Part shown: one piece after another, positions 5,836 to 9,585 of the stretch
How positions within the stretch are numbered: the stretch's first letter is position 1
Layout of the letters: each line of letters begins with the position of its first letter
Assembly: GCA_017526045.1 (NCBI GenBank)
Contig: JAFXRX010000197.1
Span: 1 to 9,585 of the forward strand
Length of the DNA stretch: 9,585 bases
Direction: 5' to 3'
DNA from: Opitutales bacterium
Lineage (GTDB): Bacteria > Verrucomicrobiota > Verrucomicrobiia > Opitutales > Intestinicryptomonadaceae
Translations under genes and position numbers: made by a program
The notes under the pieces: model-generated
Database searches by the model: none
Told to the model about the DNA's origin: nothing
The model's input: the letters and a program-made list of their open reading frames with translations, nothing else

Positions 5836-6462
5836 TTAAGAGGATAGGGTTTGGGAGAGGCCGTATACCGAGGAAATGATGCCGAGCGCAACCAATAATA
5901 TAATCAAAACCGCAACAATAAACGCAACCGCAGTCAAAATCGAAGTAGCCCTCTTTATCGAAACCGACAACGCCTCCATGTGCAGATTGTAAATTTCTGC
6001 AAAGCATTCCACCAAACTCCCCGTCCTCTCGCCGACTGAAAGGATGTCGATGTCGTCGTCGTCAAAAATTTCGTATTTTTTAAAAGACGCCGCAACCGCC
6101 GCGCCGTCGTTAATGGCGAGCCTGCACTGCTGGAAGCGCAGGCGCAAATACGAATTGCCGATTGTGCGCTCCGCCATCTTCAAAGTTTCGGTGGTGTTGA
6201 CGCCGGAGGCGTAAAGCGTGGCAATCAAATTTGTAAACCTGCTTAAATCGGCATTGTAAATGATTTTGCCAGCGAGCGGAATTTTCAGCAAAAGTTTGTC
6301 GGTTGCAAGCCTGCCGCTTTCGGCCGCGCGCCAGCGGCTTATAAAAATCGCGGCGACGCAAAAAACGGCCATTAAAACAGGCAGCCCGTACATCAAAAAG
6401 TCGCCGAAAGCCATGAGAATTTTTACGGGCAAATTCATTTCTCCGCCGAGATTTTCCATCAT
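5836..6462 (-). CDS. GspF/PilC C-terminal half (separate ORF or frameshifted continuation)
   Basis: The 208 residues from ATG at 6462 match the second half of a GspF/PilC inner-membrane platform protein of type II secretion or type IV pili. The short loop MMENLGGEMNLPVKILMAFG is followed by a membrane helix at ~25-45, then the second T2SSF cytoplasmic domain. That domain has 'LSRFTNLIATLYASGV' (73-88), SVGERTGSL (142-150) and 'HMEALSV', and ends with a final membrane helix at ~175-197. The ATG lies in the stop codon of the N-terminal half (ATGA), with a second ATG directly after it. The frame also stays open upstream to 6525, so a one-base shift is equally compatible. There is no Shine-Dalgarno; the sequence before it reads CCTCC. 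The stop at 5836 is 16 bp from the terminal-inverted-repeat element. Confidence 0.82.
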   Translation of the reverse strand: MMENLGGEMNLPVKILMAFGDFLMYGLPVLMAVFCVAAIFISRWRAAESGRLATDKLLLKIPLAGKIIYNADLSRFTNLIATLYASGVNTTETLKMAERTIGNSYLRLRFQQCRLAINDGAAVAASFKKYEIFDDDDIDILSVGERTGSLVECFAEIYNLHMEALSVSIKRATSILTAVAFIVAVLIILLVALGIISSVYGLSQTLSS

Positions 6463-7055
6463 ATTTTGAACATGGGCAGGAGGTAGAAGAGGAAGAGCAA
6501 AACGACGGCGGAAGCGAGCGTGCACAAAATAATCGGATAGACCAGCGCCGAAACTACGCTTGAGCGCAGCGCCTTTTTGCCCTCAAGGTACTTCACGATG
6601 TTCTGGAAAATCGGCACGATGTTTGCGGTGGATTCGCCCGCCTCCGCGAGGTTTAAAATCGACGGCTCAAAGAGCTTTGGGAATGCCGACATCGCCGCGG
6701 AAAGCGTCGCGCCCTCGCTTATGTTTTTATAGAGGTCGCGGGAAAGAGCCTGCATATTTTTGTTGAGAGAGCGCTGGGCGAGCCCGCGCAGCGCGTCGGC
6801 AATGGGCATTCCGCCCTTGCACAGCTGCAGCATTTTTTTAAAGAACGCAAGCGACAAATTTTCGCCGCCCTTGACGATTTTTGCGGCGTCCGCGCCCTGG
6901 GCGGCAACGGAAATTGCGGCGTCCGCGGACTTCAATTCCAAAACGGTTTTTCCCGCGCGCGAAAGATTGGCGAGCGCGGTTTTTCTGTCGGCGGCGGAAA
7001 TAGAGCCGCTTTCGACTTTGCCGTTAGAGGCTGCTTTGTAGATAAAATCGGGCAT
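6459..7055 (-). CDS. GspF/PilC N-terminal half (ends early in TGA)
   Basis: The 198-residue product begins MPDFIYKAASNGKVESGSIS, the usual short start of GspF/PilC. It carries the first T2SSF domain at ~68-192, with LAFFKKMLQLCKGGMPIADA (69-88), 'LAEAGESTANI' and a membrane helix at ~170-194. It stops right after PMFKI, in the periplasmic loop where an intact protein continues into its second half. The remaining half is encoded at once in the -1 frame, and the two together give ~406 residues, the normal family length. One extra A in the AAAA run before the stop would restore MFKN-MMENLGG. The gene starts 2 bp after the gspE stop, so it belongs to that operon. Either a disrupted gene, a sequence error, or a true two-piece protein. 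Confidence 0.82.
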   Translation of the reverse strand: MPDFIYKAASNGKVESGSISAADRKTALANLSRAGKTVLELKSADAAISVAAQGADAAKIVKGGENLSLAFFKKMLQLCKGGMPIADALRGLAQRSLNKNMQALSRDLYKNISEGATLSAAMSAFPKLFEPSILNLAEAGESTANIVPIFQNIVKYLEGKKALRSSVVSALVYPIILCTLASAVVLLFLFYLLPMFKI

Positions 7056-7057
7056 TG

Positions 7058-8755
7058 CTATTTTGCCTCGTCGTCGGTTATGGAAGCGTAGTGCATAATT
7101 TCCTCGAGCCCCGTGTTTCCGTTTTTAAGGTGCTCCCAGCCGCAGCGCTGGAGGGTGCGCATGCCGTGCGAAAGCGCGATGTCGCGGATTTGGCTTGCGG
7201 TTTTTCTGGCGAGAATTGCCTCGTGTATTTCGTCGGTTGCAAGCAGGATTTCAAATATTCCTATTCTGCCGTGGTAGCCAAGCCCGCGGCAGCGGGGGCA
7301 GCCGTTCGCCTTGCAAATGCCGCCGGCGCTTGAAATTTCCGAATGCGGAATTTTGAGGGAATTCATGCAGCTTAGCAGATACTTTTCGTCGTAGTTCGCC
7401 AAGACTTTGCACGGGCAAAGCTTGCGCACGAGCCTCTGCGCCAAAATCATTTCGACGGAAGAGGCGATTAGAAACGGCTCGATGTCCATGTCGATAAGCC
7501 TCGTCAGCGCGCCGGCGGAGTCGTTTGTGTGCAGTGTGCTGAGCACCAAGTGGCCCGTCAAAGACGCGCGGATTGCGATGTCGGCAGTTTCGCGGTCGCG
7601 GATTTCGCCGACCATGATGACGTCGGGGTCCTGGCGCAAAACGGAGCGCAAGACTGAGGAGAAAGTCAGCCCGATTTCCGGATTAACCTGCGTCTGGTTC
7701 ACGCCCTCGACTTCGTATTCGACCGGGTCTTCGACTGTGATTATGCGGATTTCCGGCGAGCGCAGGCGGCGGATGAAGGCGGTAAGGGTTGTGGATTTGC
7801 CCGAGCCCGTCGGGCCTGTCACCAAAATGATGCCGTGCGGGCGCGCGAGCGGGCGCTTGATTTTTTCGGCGTCGTCGGGCAGAAAGCCGAGGTCGGAAAT
7901 TGAAATGGGCTGCGATTTTTTTGTAAGAAGGCGCATTGAGACGCTCTCGCCGTACATAGTCGGCAGCGACGAAATTCTTATGTCGATATCCTCGCCGTTT
8001 TTGAGGGTGAAGCCGATGCGGCCGTCCTGCGGCCTGCGCTTTTCGGAAATATTGAGCTTCGCCATGATTTTTATGCGCGAGATAATGGAGTCCTTAAACC
8101 TCAGGAGGTTGTCGGGGACGCGCACGGGCACGAGGTTGCCGTCAATTCGGTAGCGGATGTTCAGAGACTCGCGCTGGGGCTCGATGTGGATGTCGGTTGC
8201 GCGGTCTGCCATCGCGCGGGTAATGATTTCGTTTACGAATTTTATGATTGCGGCGTTTTCGTCCTCCTCGATTTCGCCGTCCGCCTCGGCGGCGAACTCC
8301 GCCAAGTCCTTTTCGGAAAGGCTGCCCGCGCCGACGCCGAAATACTCGGCGATTTTTTCCGAAAGCGCGGAGGCGGGGGCGATTTTCCATTCCGCGAATT
8401 TGCCGGAAATCGAAAAAATCCACTTGTTGATTTCGTCGGAGGCTATCCACGGAGAAGCGAGGGCGAAAGTGTCGTCGGTCTCGGCGACGGGCAGGCAGCA
8501 ATACTCCGAAACGAGCTTGACCGACAGGTTTTTGGAGGGCTTTGCCACGCCCGCAAAATCGCCGAAATACTCAAGCCCCGCGGCGTCGGCTATGGCTTTT
8601 GCGACGTCCGTTTCAAGGCGCGAAGTTTTTTGCGCGATTAAAGCCGCCTTCTGCGCGCGCTCCGCCGCGGCGACTTCGGCAACCGACTCCGCGTCGGGGG
8701 CCGCGCCCAGATTTTCAAAAACTTTTTGGATGAAAAGATTTTCGTCAGTGTGCAT
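7058..8755 (-). CDS. GspE/PilB-type secretion/pilus assembly ATPase
   Basis: A 565-residue hexameric traffic ATPase on the cytoplasmic face that powers pseudopilus or pilus assembly through GspF/PilC. Residues ~1-150 form the variable N-terminal region. The core has TDIHIEPQ (187-194), Walker A GPTGSGKS (314-321), the Asp box ITVEDPVEYE (339-348), Walker B QDPDVIMVGEIRD (375-387) and the His box TGHLVLSTLHTND (400-412). A cysteine-rich metal-binding insert spans 447-489, with C486 and C489 in GCPRC and an unusual first pair CPC (447, 449) instead of CxxC. Completeness and PilB/GspE-type cysteines separate it from PilT retraction ATPases. The start at 8755 is supported by AGGA (8765-8762) six bases upstream. 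It lies 12 bp after the preceding gene and 2 bp before gspF. Type II secretion and type IV pilus cannot be told apart here. Confidence 0.95.
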   Translation of the reverse strand: MHTDENLFIQKVFENLGAAPDAESVAEVAAAERAQKAALIAQKTSRLETDVAKAIADAAGLEYFGDFAGVAKPSKNLSVKLVSEYCCLPVAETDDTFALASPWIASDEINKWIFSISGKFAEWKIAPASALSEKIAEYFGVGAGSLSEKDLAEFAAEADGEIEEDENAAIIKFVNEIITRAMADRATDIHIEPQRESLNIRYRIDGNLVPVRVPDNLLRFKDSIISRIKIMAKLNISEKRRPQDGRIGFTLKNGEDIDIRISSLPTMYGESVSMRLLTKKSQPISISDLGFLPDDAEKIKRPLARPHGIILVTGPTGSGKSTTLTAFIRRLRSPEIRIITVEDPVEYEVEGVNQTQVNPEIGLTFSSVLRSVLRQDPDVIMVGEIRDRETADIAIRASLTGHLVLSTLHTNDSAGALTRLIDMDIEPFLIASSVEMILAQRLVRKLCPCKVLANYDEKYLLSCMNSLKIPHSEISSAGGICKANGCPRCRGLGYHGRIGIFEILLATDEIHEAILARKTASQIRDIALSHGMRTLQRCGWEHLKNGNTGLEEIMHYASITDDEAK

Positions 8756-8761
8756 TTAAAA

Positions 8762-8765
8762 TCCT
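8762..8765 (-). promoter_or_regulatory. Ribosome-binding site of the gspE/pilB gene
   Basis: AGGA on the minus strand, six bases before the ATG at 8755, between the stop of the upstream gene and this start. It is one of only two plausible Shine-Dalgarno matches before gene starts in the window, and it supports the chosen start. Confidence 0.6.
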
Positions 8766-8767
8766 GT

Positions 8768-9585
8768 CTAACGCTGCGGCGGCATCGGCGGCTGCTGCGG
8801 CGCACCGCCGCCCTGCGGGTTTTCGGGAATTTGTATGGTGCGTTCGATTTCAAAAATTTTGCGGCGGTCTTCGCGGTTCAGATAGTTTCTGCCCTGGGCG
8901 CGCGCGGTCTGCCAAACGCGGTTTGCCGCCTCGCGCTGCTCGTCGGTTGCGTACTGGCTCCAAACTTTTGCGCGCTCGTGGGGGGCAATCATTCTGCGCG
9001 GGCGGATTGCGTCGACAAGCTCGACCCTGCGCGAGCCGCCGTTTGCCATGCGCGTAGCCAAAACCAGATCGGTCTGCTTGCCGGCGACGCTCGCCTTCGC
9101 CGTCATCGTCCTCTCGTCAAACGACTCTATTTTGCACGGCGCGTTTTCGATTTCCTCGCCGAGCTCGAGCCAGTAGTTTTTGCCGGATTTATCCGACACG
9201 CTGAAAGACCATTTCCCGTCGACCATAACCGCGCTGCGCAGCGAAAGCCCCTCGGGGTTCTGCTCTGACGCCTTGCCCGAAGCTTGCGCGAACGGATTTT
9301 TCGAGACAAGCATCTGCAAAAGCTCGCTTGACGAAGCCTGAGCCTGCGCGTCCGCGTTTTCCGCGCTTTGCGGAGTTTGCGCGTTTTGCGGGACCTGCGC
9401 GGGCGCCCCGGCTGCGCGCTCCGCGGAATTATCCCCGCGCTGTGGGCGCGCGGAGCCGCCAAAATTCGGGTTGAAAGGCGGGCGCCTGCGCTCGCGGGGC
9501 GACCAGCCCTCGGCGGGCGGCGTTGCGCCGTCAAAATTCCTGCGCGCGGACATTCGCTCTTCGCGGCGGCGGCGGAACTCGTCCA
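8768..9585 (-). CDS. Unrecognised secretion-operon protein, 5' end outside window
   Basis: The frame is open from the TAG at 8768 to the right edge. An ATG at 9553 would give 261 residues. The codons before it (DEFRRRREER) remain open, so the true start probably lies beyond the window. The visible N-terminal third is low-complexity, rich in Arg, Pro, Ala, Gln and Asn, and probably disordered. The middle (~100-175 from that ATG) looks like a small beta-domain: VDGKWSFSVSDKSGKNYWLE followed by 'LGEEIENAPCKIESF' and 'TMTAKASVAGKQTDLVLA'. This recalls the GspC/PilP homology region that docks to the secretin, but without a firm motif. A charged helical segment (VWSQYATDEQREAANRVWQT) and a Pro/Gln/Gly-rich tail follow. 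No membrane helix or signal peptide is in view. Position 12 bp before gspE argues for a part in the same machine. Function not identified. Confidence 0.75.
   Translation of the reverse strand, partial: DEFRRRREERMSARRNFDGATPPAEGWSPRERRRPPFNPNFGGSARPQRGDNSAERAAGAPAQVPQNAQTPQSAENADAQAQASSSELLQMLVSKNPFAQASGKASEQNPEGLSLRSAVMVDGKWSFSVSDKSGKNYWLELGEEIENAPCKIESFDERTMTAKASVAGKQTDLVLATRMANGGSRRVELVDAIRPRRMIAPHERAKVWSQYATDEQREAANRVWQTARAQGRNYLNREDRRKIFEIERTIQIPENPQGGGAPQQPPMPPQR

Noticed and set aside
5543..6007. Minus-strand open frame of 154 codons across the intergenic repeats into gspF
   Set aside because: It runs through the hairpin repeats and overlaps the conserved GspF frame; the composition is not protein-like and there is no start signal.
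6459..6475. Programmed -1 ribosomal frameshift at the gspF break
   Set aside because: The codons before the stop (ATG TTC AAA ATA) do not form an X-XXY-YYZ slippery heptamer, and four A are too few for typical transcriptional slippage.
7407..8153. Plus-strand open frame of 248 codons opposite gspE
   Set aside because: Shadow of the well-conserved GspE/PilB ATPase core on the other strand; Ser/Arg-rich with no recognisable motif.

Overview
The window reads as ordinary chromosomal DNA of a Gram-negative bacterium. Housekeeping and envelope genes sit in three transcription blocks around one structured non-coding gap. Nothing in the sequence fixes the taxon. The mix of a PpiD-like periplasmic chaperone, a MurU/AmgK cell-wall salvage pair, a type II secretion/type IV pilus-like operon, mostly absent Shine-Dalgarno sequences, and A/T-rich spacers between GC-richer genes would suit the PVC group (for example Verrucomicrobiota). 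That is inference at low to moderate confidence.

Block 1 (minus strand, 1-3484) holds a membrane-anchored PpiD/SurA-like protein (1823-3484). It is followed by a strong intrinsic terminator (1748-1784), and then by the first ~530 codons of carB, the carbamoyl-phosphate synthase large subunit, which runs off the left edge. A control region between terminator and carB holds two similar AT-rich dyads and a perfect 10-bp inverted repeat just upstream of the carB ATG. carA is not immediately upstream.

Block 2 (plus strand, 3615-5408) diverges from the ppiD-like gene. It holds a MurU-like nucleotidyltransferase and an AmgK-like sugar kinase overlapping by ATGA. Together they would turn recycled N-acetylmuramate into UDP-MurNAc. 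A small 39-codon single-helix membrane-protein ORF follows.

Block 3 (minus strand, 9585-5836) is a secretion/pilus assembly operon. It holds an unrecognised beta-rich protein that is 5' incomplete, a GspE/PilB ATPase, and GspF/PilC. The GspF/PilC coding sequence is split into two ORFs that meet in an ATGA stop-start overlap at 6459-6462. Together they have the normal full length, so this is either a one-base frameshift (mutation or assembly error) or a genuine two-piece GspF.

Blocks 2 and 3 converge on a non-coding stretch (5409-5835) packed with secondary structure. It has a GC-rich hairpin after the small ORF, two direct copies of a ~35-bp repeat with a GCGGC/GCCGC hairpin, a large imperfect stem enclosing a perfect 16-bp palindrome, and a 90-bp element with 18-bp terminal inverted repeats that probably acts as a terminator. 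This stretch and the split gspF are the most unusual parts of the window. No tRNA, rRNA, CRISPR array, insertion sequence or defence system was seen.
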